DNA of 60,552 nt from Entrophospora sp. SA101 (GCA_958430865.1 CAUDNR010002669.1:17115-77666); one strand, 5' to 3'. Numbered from the stretch's first letter, positions 46,696 through 60,029 are shown. Numbers and translations: made by a program. The notes: generated by a model not told the origin, from the letters alone.

Positions 46696-46834
46696 CAGTC
46701 CACCCTCTCTATAACGAACCTCACTTTTGTCCTCCGTTCATTTTTTTATAATTAATTCTCTCTTTATAAATAAACAAAGGTAGAAAAATTACATATAGGG
46801 ACGGAAGGGTCGTTATTGAGAAAGCGAATTGCAG
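46696..46834. mobile_element. 139-bp pogo-like MITE
   Basis: Starts TA|CAGTCCACCCTCTCTATAAC and ends GAATTGCAG|TA. Internal blocks (TATAATTAATTCTCTC, GTAGAAAAATTACATATAGG) match the reverse complement of the 17002-17180 element, so they are one family. Confidence 0.75.
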
Positions 46835-47041
46835 TATCTAATATATCGAGGTAACTTAATCAATAGAAGTGGCTTCGAAAAGTAAAAGATTACTGCTTGA
46901 CGGCTTAAAAAAGGTTCATTTTAATGGGGTTTTCGGATTAACGGGGTTCAGATTAATATTAATATTAATTTCACGTCGATCATCGCTAAATTTGAATTTT
47001 CACTTTAATCTAATCTAATCACAGATTGAAAACGATCAATA

Positions 47042-50000
47042 ATGAGCTCAAAAAACACAAACTTTGAAATTTCTTCCATACAAAAGAATAATAATAGTAA
47101 TACTAATAATGAAAATGATGCTTTACACATTACAGCTTTAGGCGCTGGTAACGAAGTAGGAAGATCGTGTTTAGTGATTCAATACAAGGGTAAAACTGTT
47201 ATGGTATATCATTATTATTTGAGAATCTTTCTTTTTTTTAAAAAAACGTGTGTATGTTTGGATTTTTTCGAAGTTATATATAAAAATATTTTTTTCTTAT
47301 ATATACATTATTTAGCTTGATGCAGGTGTACATCCTGCATATAATGGACTTGCCGCACTTCCATTTTATGATGAGATTGACCCTGCTACTGTTGATGTTC
47401 TACTCATTAGCCAGTATGTGTTATTTATTTATTTATTTTAATAAATAAAGGGATTAATCATAATTTGTTTATTTGATTCATATTAATGAATGGATGAATT
47501 TAATTTATTAGTTTTCATTTGGATCATGCTGCATCATTACCTTATTTTCTAGAAAAAGTAGGGTTTGTTTGTCTATTTTATTAAAACGTTATTAGTTGTT
47601 ATTATTATAATCATTATTATCACTGTTAAAATACACAAAAGCATATCATATTAAAAGAAAAAAGCATATATTAATTAATTGTAAAAACAGACTACATTTC
47701 AAGGTCGTGTATTTATGACTCACCCAACAAAAGCCATTTACAAATGGCTATTATCTGATTATGTGAGGGTCAGGTAATTAACAACATGAAAGTTATTTGT
47801 TTATTCTTCAATTATTTCGGGAAATTTTTTTTTGCAGAAAAAATATTAACATTATCATCATAACCATGATCATCATCATTAGTAATGTTGCTCTAGATGA
47901 TATGCTTTATGATGAAAAAGATCTACAACGTAGCTATGATAAGATTGAAGCAGTAGATTACCATCAAGAAGTTGAGGTTGAAGGAATAAAATTTACGAGC
48001 TATAATGCTGGACACGTTTTAGGTGCTGCTATGTTTTTAATTGAAATAGCTGGTGTTAAAGTTAGTAAGAGTAATAGTAGTAAATGTAACAATGTTGTTT
48101 TATAGAGTAGAGTGAAAAGTGATGAAAAAAATAGTTTATTATTTTTTCTCGTGAAATAAAATGACATTCCTATATTTTAAAATATACATTATATTATTAG
48201 ATATTATACACGGGTGATTATTCAAGAGAAGAAGATAGACATTTAATGGCAGCTGAACTTCCTCATACTCAATCTGATGTATTGATTACTGAATCCACTT
48301 ATGGTGTACAGAGTCATGAACCAAGATTAGAAAAAGAAGCAAGATTTACTGGTAGATAAACATCCAACTATTATGATAATAAATTATAATTATTCAACTA
48401 TTTACATATACTTTTTTAAATATAGGTCTTGTTCATGATATCGTACAACGTGGTGGAAGATGTCTAATGCCAGTTTATGCATTGGGTCGTGCACAAGAAT
48501 TATTATTGATTCTTGATGAGTATTGGGAAGCTCATCCTGAATTGGAATCGGTGCCAATTTATTATGCATCATCTTTGGCAAAAAAATGTATGGCTGTTTA
48601 TCAAACCTATATCAATATGATGAATTCCAGAATACGCAAACAATTTGCCATTTCAAATCCTTTTGTTTTCAAACATATTTCAAATCTTAAGAATTTGGAT
48701 AATTTTGATGATGTTGGTCCGTGTGTTATGATGGCAAGTCCGGGTATGTTGCAGGTACAATTATTTATTACACCTAGAGAGGATACCTTGAGAAAGTGAA
48801 TTATATATGTGTGTATTTGTATACAAGTATATGCAAGTATATTTGAATATGGTATATATATAAAATCTAACATATTATCATTGTTCATTGTATTGAATAG
48901 AGTGGTTTATCAAGAGAATTATTTGAAAGATGGTGCCCAGACAAAAGAAACGGACTTGTAATAACTGGATATTGTGTAGATGGAACTTTAGCTCGAGTAG
49001 GTTTTCTTTTTTTGGGGGGTTATAATATTAAGGTTAAATTCAAAATATCTATTATTTTTAATTTTGTTTAGGATGTTATGACGGAGCCACCGGAAATACA
49101 AGCGATGTCTGGAACCAAAATCCCATTACGAATGTCAGTTGATTATATTTCTTTTTCAGCGCATGTAGATTACACTCAAAACAGTAAATTCATAGATGAA
49201 ATTAAGGCACCATATTTGGTATTACATCTCATTTTAGTTTTTTTAAGTTTAGTATTTAAATACAAAAGTTATTTGATGATGATGATGATGATAATGATAA
49301 TTATAATTATAATGATGTGATGTAGGTACTTGTACATGGAGAATCTAATTCAATGGCAAGGTTGAAAACAGCGTTACAAAGTAAATTTAATGAACGCCAA
49401 GAAAATATTAGGATTTTTTCACCAAAAAATTGTGAAACAATAAGATTATTTTTCCAAGGTGAAAAGTTAGCAAAGGTAAAAAAATAAATTATAATCTAAT
49501 AATCATTATATTTTTTATTCTAACTCCAGTTCCAATACTAATTGTAAAATATTTATTTATTTGTAGACTATAGGTCAATTAGCAGCAAAGTATCCTGTGG
49601 AAAATCAAATTGTTTCTGGAATAATTGTATCAAAAGATTTCCAATTCAATATCATGGATGAAAATGATCTTAAAGAATTTAGTGGAATAACTACATCATC
49701 CATCCTTCAAAAACAATCGATTTCATACAGTTCATCATTTTCTTTATTAAAGTATCATCTGGAACAAATGTATGGCGTGCTTGAAGAAATTATAGATAGT
49801 GAGGATGTGCCCACTATAACAGTATGTTTATTAACATTTTTGCGTAAATAAATTGTAATTTATTATTAATTAATTAATTGATAATTATATATATTTATAT
49901 TTTCAAGATCTTAGACTCGGTAAAAGTTAGACACATTGGTAAAAATCAGGTGCAGCTTGAATGGTTGGGAACATCCATGAACGACAAAATTGCTGACTCT

Positions 50001-50569
50001 GTATCCGCAGTTATTCTAAATATTGAGAGCAGTCCTGCTTCTGTAAAAGGTATATATATGCACGCACACACACACATATATATATCTTAATGGCATAATA
50101 ATGTTTCACAATATATTTAATTTAATTTTTTAGTTACAAGTCCTCCGCATCACACTCATATACTGGAAGATCATGAACACGACGCAATGGATACCGACAA
50201 ATCGGAAGGTGACGGTGATAAAACAGAGAAAATGACGACAACAAAGATTTCAGCATTGCAAATAGCAGAAAATTATTTTAAAAAGCAATTCGGTGATGCA
50301 ATAAGTAAAACGGATTCAAATGAAGAGATTATTATTAAAGTGGACAATATGATCGCCGAAGTTAATATTAGAACATTGGTACGTTTACTTTTTTTTTGTT
50401 TGTTTTTTGTTAGTTGCGTGATTTTCCTTTTCCATCATCATTAACAACAAAGTACAACAATCAATAATAGGAGATTACAACCGATGATGAAATATTAAGA
50501 AATAGGATAGAAAGTATTGTACCTCGTGTAGCAAAGCTTTTAAGACCACTAGAATTTTGTCCAGAGTAA
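47042..50569 (+). CDS. YSH1: CPSF73/Ysh1, mRNA 3'-end processing endonuclease
   Basis: Fourteen exons: 47042-47203, 47316-47413, 47512-47557, 47691-47773, 47883-48060, 48201-48351, 48426-48754, 48901-48996, 49072-49218, 49326-49475, 49567-49821, 49908-50049, 50134-50378 and 50471-50569. They give 726 aa. It is a metallo-beta-lactamase/beta-CASP nuclease. The metal-site residues are D56 (LDAG), H87-x-H89-x-D91-H92 (HFHLDH), H174 (AGHVLGA), D195 ([10 protein letters not shown]), H412 (SAHVDY) and H434 (LVHGE). Their spacing matches human CPSF73. The C-terminal third is the CPSF100-binding region, with an acidic insert near residues 645-665. The enzyme cleaves pre-mRNA before polyadenylation in the nucleus. 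The first 27 residues are Asn/Ser-rich. AATAAATAAAG follows the stop. Confidence 0.95.
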
Positions 50570-50933
50570 AATAAATAAAGAAAGGACTTATACATGCACG
50601 TCGTTTTTATAATTATTTTCATTTTGTTTAGAAAACAGAGATCATACGTTGTCTCGTGCTTATTTTCGATAGCATGCATGCACTGAATTGTATTTTTTAT
50701 TATTATGCATTGAATTTTTGATGATACCCTTTATTCGGATAATATTTACGGTTTTTTCCCTAATTGGAAAAGTTCGAATTGTTAATGAATGAAGATTTTT
50801 ATTAATTGGTGCATTACCGTTAAAACCATTAGAACAATAAAATGTCTATCTATAAATTGTGTTAAAAGGAGAGTTTTTGTGTTTTGAAAAAAAAAATTTT
50901 TTTAAATATTAAAATAAAAATTACACGTCAACA
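50570..50933. other. Intergenic region between YSH1 and the 7TM gene
   Basis: 364 bp in a tandem gene arrangement. The first part carries the YSH1 poly(A) region and the last 60 bp are A/T homopolymers before the next start codon. No other feature. Confidence 0.5.
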
Positions 50934-52101
50934 ATGCCAACATATTCACTTTTAACGTCGCTTTTCATTAGCATAACAGTTGCAAGTATGATTTCAACAA
51001 TACTTCAATTATATTCATTAATCAAATCACCATATTACTTTACGAAATGGACAATTTTTCAAATAGGCGTTGTACTCTTATTACTTCAAATTTTTACCAT
51101 TACTCCAATAACAATTTATGGTGATGGTTTAATGGATCAAACATTTGACGGCAGCACAAAAACATTAATTTGTATACTACAAAAGAGTATGACACAATTC
51201 GTTATATACCCCGCATGTTTAATTCCTTTAGTTTTAGCAATTTATCAATGGTACGCAATATCAAAAAATGATTTGAGTATCGAGAAAACATGTTTTTGGT
51301 ATTTCACCATTTCTATTTGGGGTGGTGCGTTAGCCTACGCATTGATAATTGTTTTTATGGATAGAAATAAAAGATTTCGGGGTACTATGGTTACCCGGTA
51401 TTATTGTAAGCCTCGTTTGGATGATGGGCTGGATCTTTTTATTGCGGGTTTTATTGCGGTTAGTATATCGTTGGCGGCGTCATTAGTTCTCGTGTGTAAG
51501 TATATGTGTGTGCATATATATATATATATATAAAATTGTCCAAAGCATCTTTAATCATCATCATTTTAACTGATTCTTCAATTTTGTTTGTTTGTTTGTT
51601 TGTTTGTTTGTTTGTCTATTTTTAGGTCATTCGTTATACGTTTTATTTTTTCGTTGGAAAAATTTTGAAAAATGTCATAATCGTTTAACAGCAATTAGAT
51701 TGGGGTATGCGATTAGATCTAGCATCTATATAATATCTTATATCTGTTTAACAACTACTTATATTATCTCGGTCATATTAACAAAACCACAATTTTCAAC
51801 GGATGGGGATCGTGATGAATCATATTACGTTTCCGATTTTATTTGTTCTTCAAGGTAAATATTGAGTTAAATTTACAAAAAAAAAAAAAAATAATAATAA
51901 CAATTAATTGTAAAAAGAATTTTTTATATCATTATTTTTAGTGGAGTGGTATTATTCTTAATATTCGGTACAACGAAATCCGCAGTGTTCTTTTTACCGT
52001 GTTGTTATTATTCACCACCGGATGAAATATTAGGATCAAAAAAACCTTCTTTTGTGATCAAACTCGGTCCTGAACAAACAAACAACAATCAAAACAACAT
52101 G

Positions 52102-52183
<82 letters not shown>

Positions 52184-52383
52184 GTCGATCAATAATATCT
52201 AACATATTATCATTATTTAAAAGCACAAAAGTTTTGAACACTAATAATATGAACGATAATGATGTCGGTTCCGATAATAATATTAATACTAGTACTTGTA
52301 GTGATTATGATCATTTTAATTATTTTAATGATGATCGTATTGAAATTAATGAGACATGGTCATCACATACTTGTCAATCCTAA
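50934..52383 (+). CDS. Seven-transmembrane receptor-like protein with poly-Asn tail
   Basis: Exons 50934-51495, 51626-51854 and 51942-52383. The introns are 130 bp (GTAAGT) and 87 bp (GTAAAT), and the product is 410 aa. Seven hydrophobic segments are visible at about 8-30, 40-62, 85-107, 120-142, 167-198, 217-240 and 262-283. C80 just before helix 3 and C158 in the loop before helix 5 are placed like the disulfide pair of G-protein-coupled receptors. Helix 7 is followed by FFLPCCYYSPP. The cytoplasmic tail holds about 26 consecutive Asn (an AAC microsatellite) and then a Ser/Asn/Asp-rich end. A fungal GPCR-type surface receptor is the best guess. Ligand and class cannot be read from the sequence. 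Confidence 0.8.
52105..52182 (+). repeat. (AAC)n microsatellite coding poly-Asn
   Basis: About 26 AAC units inside the third exon of the receptor-like gene. Length changes here would stay in frame and alter only the tail. Confidence 0.9.
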
Positions 52384-55300
52384 TAATATATATATGAATT
52401 ACATGTATGGATCGATCGATGATAATTTTAATAATAATTAATATATGTATTTATGTAAAATAATTAATAAGATTTATTTATTAAATCAAACTACTATAGA
52501 ATAGGACATTGGGGTAATTTAATGACAAATAAATTTATTTTTTAATGGTTTTATTTATTTGAATTTTACCATGTTTGTATGTATATGAGCTGTAACAAAT
52601 CCCAAATAATTGTTCATCCTCCATACAGTATATCAATTGGCCATTCCAAATTAATGGATTCGCGTTATATACATCATGATCGCCCATAAAGAAAAATGTT
52701 TGAATGAATTAGTACTTGAAAAATTTACGGTGGGAGGGGGTTCTAGACACTTTGTTTATCAGGAAAAGGCTACGCATGGTTCGGATTTTTGTTTAATAAA
52801 ATAATAATAAAAAAAGATCGCTATTTTCGCTATAAAAGAACCTTCCATCAATGAAAAACCCATCTTGGAGGGCCAATTAATTAATTGCCGGGTTGTCAGA
52901 ATTAAGTTCAATATTAATGTTTCAAAGCTAGTTCGACTTTTGACTTTTAGTTTTGATTTTCGCATCTTCAAAAATAGTTTTGATGACTAACACTATTTGA
53001 CATACGTGTATTAGCGATTTACATAATAATGTGTGGTTGGAATTTAGGCGTTTACCTATCGGCTGTTCGGCTGCCAAATGCCAATTATGAATGATATAGA
53101 GTTTTTGTAGTTGTTGGAAATTCAATTAGCCACAATTCTAATACTAATCAATTTTCAATAAAATTTCCTTTTTTTCTAAAAAATATTGAATGAATGAATG
53201 AATGAACTTTATTTCATTAAATGTCCCATGATTTCTCTTGTTCATTTTAATATTAATTGGGAAATTGGTTTTTAGTCATCATTATTTTATCTTTTACACA
53301 ATATAAATAAAATTAATTTTTATTTAGTGAGCCTTTCATTACAAGCATAGTCAGAGATTATTATTTCTTGGGCTTTGAGAAATACAAATATTATATTTTT
53401 ATTGCTAAACAGCACAATAAAAAACTTTTTTTACATCTATAAATATTTCTTTGACTTTTCAACCATCTCTAAATTAATCAATCCTTTTCCCGCGAAATCA
53501 TTGTTTGTTTTTCAATCCAGATTTTCATACCACTAAATATCATTCCCAAAATAGACAATGATTAATAAAAAAGCGTTCATTATGTAATAATAAATGATAG
53601 ATTATATAACTAATTGCCATGTTTCAACATTTGTTGATCATTCATTATTAACAATCGGAAAAGCAACCAAAATCACGCCATCTCTCTCAATATTAGAAAA
53701 AGCTCCATCGATATTGGACGCATTATTATGTCATCAATATCTTTTGAAAAGTTATCAAATTACGTTTGACGGATCTTAGACACATTATTATGTCATCAAT
53801 ATTTTTCAAATGTAACCAAAATCACGTTTTGACACATTATTACGCAAAAAATTTCACTTGAAATTTTTTTTTTCAAAAATAATCGAATCGAATTTCTTTA
53901 TTTTTAATTGTCAGAGTTTTATAAAATATAAAACTATAAAATTTCTTATTCACGTAATCTCGAGAACCTAAGATATAAACTGATATAATTTTTTTGCTGC
54001 ATTTATTATTATTATGTAATTAATAGTGAACAGGACCACCGGATTCTGAATTTGATTAGTTATTCAAAAATTCACATCAACTATCGGACTGGACTGTTTC
54101 AAACACTGATTGATTTGAGTGTCCGATAATTTTTTCCAGGCACTGTATATGACTAATAAATTTATTATATTACATTGCCTTTTGAAACTCCGGAACTGTT
54201 TTCATTAAAAGTGTAAATTTTATATTTAATTTTTATCGCATGGCAAGGACGCGGAATCGATCTACTGTTATTATAGTCGCAGGACTTTGAACAACCATAT
54301 CAAAGGTTTAAATCTTAATATTAAATGGTAAAACCTTTCGATTTTTATATACAGAGCTTATAAGAAAATTTTCATTTTCCATTTAAAAAGTGGCATCTAA
54401 TATGATTGTCCAGAGACTTGTACATGCGGTTCAATTTAGGTAAGGGATAAAGCATCAAAGATTTATTTATTTATTTATTGACCTATATTAAAAGGAAATT
54501 CTACTGTACTGTATATTAATATTAACATATTATGTATTATGGTTGATATTTCCTATCGCTTGTGCTACCATTAAGGGCACCCAGTACAATACATCGTTGT
54601 TTGCTGTTTGGTCTGATTGATAATGGGATTGCCTGTTAACCACATTCAGTACAGCCAAGGAATATACTAAATACAGAATTCCCTTGTTGACCAATTCATA
54701 TATGATTTCATTATAATAATCAAAAAAATAAAATAAAATACTATTGAACTTTCTCAGAAAATCTGCGAAAATCTGTTTATTTGTTTTTACTTAAATTTAA
54801 GGAAATTTATGCACCAGGAGTTCGGATTCGTTGACCTATAGTTGATAAAACACCAAACCTATTTTCTAGTACTTATTTGCTTCATTCACAGTGAGTGAAA
54901 TATTCGAAATATTTAAAGAGCCAGTTGAAGATTATCGAAACTTTACAATTATTTCCATTTATATAAGGCATCACTAATAACAATGTTTTATTTTAATTGT
55001 ATATAAAGTATGCTATTACTTAAATATATCGACAATTATTATATTAATTCATTCATTCATTTATATTGATTTCTTTATTACTGCTATAGTTTTAATAATA
55101 TCAGAACCCGCTATTTTCTTTACTGCATATTAATGTTATTACACAACCTTATGTATATATATATTAAAATGGAAAATTTACGAATTAGATATTAAATTAT
55201 TAATTTTTTTTAGATTAAATCGAAACACGAATATCAATATATGTAATATACAATAACAATCATTATAATTGGTATTGATTTTTTTCGGCAAGCTTGTAAA

Positions 55301-55729
55301 GCATTCAATAATACATGATTTTGGAAGTTGTATGACCATTTAAAGCTCTCTCCAAGTTTCATAAAACATTACATTTATTATTATTTTCAATGAAAGGAAT
55401 TCCAAGTTTGGTGTATTCCCTGACTAGTAAACAAACAAATGTATTAGACAAATAAATATATTAATTAAATTAATTAAATTAATTAAATTTAAATATAAAA
55501 AATGACATCTGTCCGAAGAAAATCTTATTTAAAAAAGTTATTATATATATCCATTTTGGGAATAGTAACGATTTTCCAAATTAAAAACCCATAATTATCC
55601 GAGGTCCTAAATAGGTTATGATCGTCGGAGATTCTTAATTATGCTCCATATTCGAAGGTTTTTGGACATATTCGAATATTAATAGAACTATTTATTAAAT
55701 GATTAGTTGGATTGATAGTAGTTATTTGC
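52384..55729. other. 3.3-kb gene-free stretch
   Basis: Contains a GAAT microsatellite (about 53187-53206), the imperfect repeat at 53655-53835 and a lone Tc1-type end at 54145 (CCAGGCACTG|TA, whose complement begins CAGTGCCTGGAAAAA). I see no gene. Confidence 0.5.
53655..53835 (+). repeat. Imperfect ~60-bp tandem repeat
   Basis: ACATTATTATGTCATCAATA with a following CAAATnACGTTTGAC-like half recurs about every 60 bp: about 53724 and 53781, then a truncated copy at about 53835. An AACCAAAATCACG motif occurs at about 53667 and 53816. Confidence 0.6.
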
Positions 55730-55739
55730 TATGTTTGCA

Positions 55740-55998
55740 TATTTTTATTACATGTACCCTCTGGATGGTCTAGAGAAATTGGTGTCTTTACTTGACAAAC
55801 CCAATCTGTGCCATTTTCGTCATCGTCAAAGTAATTCCAGGTAAAACCATCTTTAGGCCTTCCACGCATTTTAGGCTTTTTACAATGTGTATGTGATCCT
55901 ATTGAAAGATTTGAGGAAGTCTCCGGAAGAAATCCAGAGATGATCCTGGAACTTATTTTTGCTGGGACGATACAATCAATAGCTTGCTGCGCATTAAT
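55740..55998 (-). pseudogene. BED-finger/AT-hook type transposon-protein fragment
   Basis: About 80 codons stay open on the minus strand: AIDCIVPAKISSRIISGFLP, then KKPKMRGRPKDGFTWNYFDD and ENGTDWVCQVK. 'RGRPKDG-x-W-x-YF ... W-C' resembles the N-terminus of fungal BED-type hAT proteins (GRP ... VW-HF ... C-x2-C), but the second finger cysteine is missing. The frame then ends. Probably a decayed transposon gene. Confidence 0.45.
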
Positions 55999-58900
55999 AA
56001 AAAAAGTTCAGTGCATTGTAATACATCAATATTTGAAAATAATTCATAATATTCCTTAGGAAAATCAAGCTCAAAAAGCTCTGTTGAAACTTTCCAAAGG
56101 TTGGTTTTGCTGGAGACTGCCCCGATCAGTGTTGTCACAACACTGGCCCCGATATGTTATTATTATTATTATTTCTATCTATTATCTAAAGGCATTTAAA
56201 AAAAGGTTTTCCAAAAACAATATTTCAAGTTATGAATATTTGAAAGGATTACAAATATCCCAAGTGTTATGAATATTAAATGCCCTCATGCATTATGAAT
56301 CAATAGAAATATATGCATATTTGAACATGATTACAATAAAAAAAAAATGGTTCGTCAAAAAATGTCAAGAATAAGAACTCTTAACAAATAAATTTCTTCA
56401 ATCAGAGTAAAAAATAAGGCTATAATTGATTATGATTCATTCATTCATTCCTTATTTCAAGAATAACTCAGCAAAATTTGCTCTAATAGCTGTAGACAAT
56501 GCAAAAAAGAAACAAGAACCCCCCAAAAAACTTTACGTGATTTACTTATCGTGCAGATTGGTAGATGGAATGATATTTTGTTTAATCAAACAAATTTAAA
56601 GAACCGTTAATGTAGAATTTTTTCATACTTTTTGAGCAATCAAACAAACAAAAAACAAAGCGAAGTTTGATTATTTGACTGATTCAAGAATATAAGATCA
56701 ATTGCAGTATGAAAGTCAAAATAAGGTCAGTCATCACATTCACATCCATCTTTCAATAACAATTCAACATTTTAGTCTGATATGATATGCATTGATTATA
56801 TCTTAGTGTGTTTACGATTTGTTTTCTGTTCCCTACTATTGATATACATTTTACATACACTCACCTCCCAAAAGTCATTAAAATTTTATCAATTTATTAA
56901 CTACATGTGAAATTTTTACAGTATATTCCTGAATCATTTGTTTATGTTGTTATGCTTTTCATCGTTGAATAAAGAGTTACATGGAAGTTTTGTTATTGTG
57001 TTTGTTTCGAACTGTTAAAATTTTGATCGTCACATTTTTTTAAATGGAGGCTGTATGTGGTATTATTTTTTTAAATTCAGCAACATAGATTCATATGCCA
57101 CATGCTTTTCATGATAGTTAATATGCTATGCATAGCAAAGAATAAAACTTTTAAAGCAATATATCAAATATGTGAAACGTTGGACCAAATTTGCATTCTA
57201 TTTAAAGACTATCTGTAATATTCTTTTATTGTGTCTCACCTTTGTTAAATATCAAACATTTCTACGATCACGCTTTGCATAAAAAAAAAACTGATGTAAT
57301 AGATTTTGAGGAATCATGATATAGACAATTAGCGAAATTAGCTTGTATATCTCCTGTAGACTGATGTGCATCACTTACTTCACATTATCTTAGTCTACCT
57401 TTGGATGGAGGTTTCCTTGATCCCATCATAGTTTTTTGGAATTTCTTGAATTTATTCTGTTGTCACTATAATATCAGACTTTAAAAAAAATATAAAAAGG
57501 GAAGCAACAGTTACACATATCTATTCATATTTGGGTTGTGGTAGCGCTTGTAAAATGTTTTCTACTAGCACTGGAATCAGAATCAATATCATTATACAAA
57601 TTTGCCATTTTTTCATTATAAATTGACTGAAAATATCATCGTTACCATTGTCTTGTCATTATTTTTCATTTATTATTGTTATCAATTGAAGTTGTGAATT
57701 AATGAAGATGTGTTCAGTCAATATATACATCAAATTTATGCATGGAAAAAAGCTAAGCTCTAATTTACCAAGTCTAAAATTGATAAATAAAATATATATA
57801 ACACAAAAAAATCTTTTTTATAATTTTTAAAATTCTGCTATCTTCTGATATTTTGTGATACAGGTAAGATATTCGCGTTTCAACAAAAAAAATATGTAAA
57901 TTTATTGCAGGATTCCTATAAATCTATCAGGAATCCATCCACATTCAGAAAATTAACAAAATAAAAAGGAATTTGCAATAGCAGGGAATGAGAGTATTTT
58001 GAAGTGATGATGTTAAATAATGGAAAGTTGGTGATCGGATTAACGAGAGAAAAAAATATTATAGTTTTCTTGTAAATTCATATTGATATCTTGCTAGATG
58101 ATAGATGTTAATTGTATTCCTAATGATGAGATTGGATTGATTCAAGCAGCGACCCTAACAGTTAACCCATGCTCGGTCCTCGTGTAACAGATAATAAATA
58201 AAACTTATAAAATTGTCAACTACAGTTTTTTATTGAATTCTTCATCCATCATCCATTCATCCATCCATTTATCAATTTAGGAAAGATAATTATACATACA
58301 ATATATAATTAATTCTTTTTGTTTAATAAAATACTTTGTGTTCAGAAGTTAAACAGTGGGTTTAACTCTCCAGTTGGTTATCAGAGTGGTATAGAATCCA
58401 CGTATTTGTTTTGGTTATTTGCTTTGGTATAAAGAAAAGGTTATATTTTTGGTTTTTGTTACGCGTAAACATTTTCGTTAAACGTAAACATAAGGTGTTA
58501 AAACTGAACTGATTAGCAAAAGTTAACAGTTATTACTGATCGGCCATCTATACAAAGAGCTAACAGTTATCGTTATCACATATTGTATTGTGTTAAAATG
58601 ATCGTTGTAAACGCACGAAAAGCAAAAATTAAAGTAATTAAAATAGGACTCCTTACAGATTCGCCGAAACCTCCGAAGAGGCAGTAAGCATTATAATTAT
58701 TGTTAGAAACGGGTTTTTATTATCAATAATCTATCAATTATTTGTTTAATATTAATGCCATTGTTATTATTATTGTGGGTTTGGACTTGGATACTTTACT
58801 CGTCCTCTCAATGGGTTTAAAGCAACATTTTGGTTCGCACGGTGTTATTCATGCAGCAGCTAATAAAGAGTTATCACATTTTTAAATAAGATGCATAATT

Positions 58901-60029
58901 ATAAATTATCCCAATCACCTTCTCATTTAATGATATCGAATTAGAATATGCTCTAACATACGGACAGAGAGATGTCACATCAATTAATTACAATCCTGCA
59001 TCTTAAAAATATCAAATTGAATGCCTGAGGAATAATGATGTACCAATTTGAAGTGATGGAACTTTGTAAGAGGAATTTTTGGCTGTTTGTGATAAAGCTG
59101 ATACAGTATTTTGTGAGAAGGAACGAATAATCATAAAATTGAATATCAATTAAAAAAATATTTACTATTTACTATTTGTTCAAGTGCTATAATCAAGCAT
59201 CAATTTTTTTATTTAAATTAAATTGACTCGACAAGTTCGTTCATAACTCGTTTATAAATAGTAATAAATAACATGGTCATTTCTTTCGTAAAGTTCAGTG
59301 TTATTGCAAAGCAATACTAAAAATATTTATTTTGAAAGAACCACAAAAAAAATTCATATATTATCATAGAAAATAAACTAATAATAAAACTTATAGTCAA
59401 CCTAAAAGTTATTTGCTTAATATTATACAAGACTGCCATCAGATTAAACCAAGAAAAGAAACAAATCGAACAACTGAGATTACATTAAACCAAAATTAAA
59501 TCCCAAAGTTGGAATATTTTGACTTGAAATAATTACATAATGATGGATATTTTATCATAACTATCTACAAGGTCTACCAGATCAACATTGATTTGAATGT
59601 CCAAAGGGAAACTCAAAATCGATGCATTATTGTATTAATCTTGATGATAGTTTTGAAATCTAGTTTGTGGCCTATGCTGTTTTTCCCTAAAGTATTTTCA
59701 GATGACATAGTATTCGCCCTATTGAAGAAAACTGTTAATTAGGCTGCTGTATAGAAAAACTAACGCCCTACCAATCTATATTCATTCACGTTGCATTTGG
59801 AAAATGCGGTCAAATAATAAGATAAAGAACGTGGTGGACAGATTTTGATATTGTTGTCAAAACTCGGAATCCATTTTTGATATCTAGCCCAAAATAGTAA
59901 TGGGTTGGTCTAAAGATATATAATATCAAGCTTCGCGTATGAAAGTATGGTAGTTCGATCATAATAATGAAAAATACAAATAAAATATAAAATAAAATAA
60001 TAATCTAATATGGTATTTATTATTTTTAT
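55999..60029. other. 4-kb gene-free stretch with one relict frame
   Basis: Apart from 58918-59150 I can support nothing. A 29-codon frame at 58598-58687 (MIVVNARKAKIKVIKIGLL ... PKPPKR) and a short reading at about 58778-58884 (GLDLDTLLVLSMGLKQHFGS ... HAAANKELSHF) could be scraps of the same lost gene, but neither is recognised. Confidence 0.4.
58918..59150 (+). pseudogene. Relict frame with three stops, unknown family
   Basis: One frame reads FSFNDIELEYALTYGQRDV with TSINYNPAS, TAA, KYQIECLRNNDVPI, TGA, SDGTL, TAA, then EEFLAVCDKADTVFCEKERI. The three stops could each be Gln or Trp one transition earlier (CAA to TAA, TGG to TGA). The rest is coherent, so it is a gene fragment decaying by point mutation. 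I do not recognise the family. Confidence 0.45.

Larger units (their letters stand above)
38398..47041. other. 8.6-kb desert filled with transposon remains
   Basis: No intact gene. The stretch contains the elements listed at 38874, 39235, 40527, 41345, 41657, 42040, 43616, 43681, 44500, 45245, 46375 and 46696. The segments between them are AT-rich. A weak reading, KCPVSGSHCHNPGLCYK (about 43200), is not called. Confidence 0.5.

Noticed and set aside
47838..47882. Upstream acceptor for YSH1 exon 5
   Set aside because: Stays in frame but inserts 15 Ile-rich residues where the family reads directly from VRVS into NVALDDM. The downstream AG fits the conserved protein.
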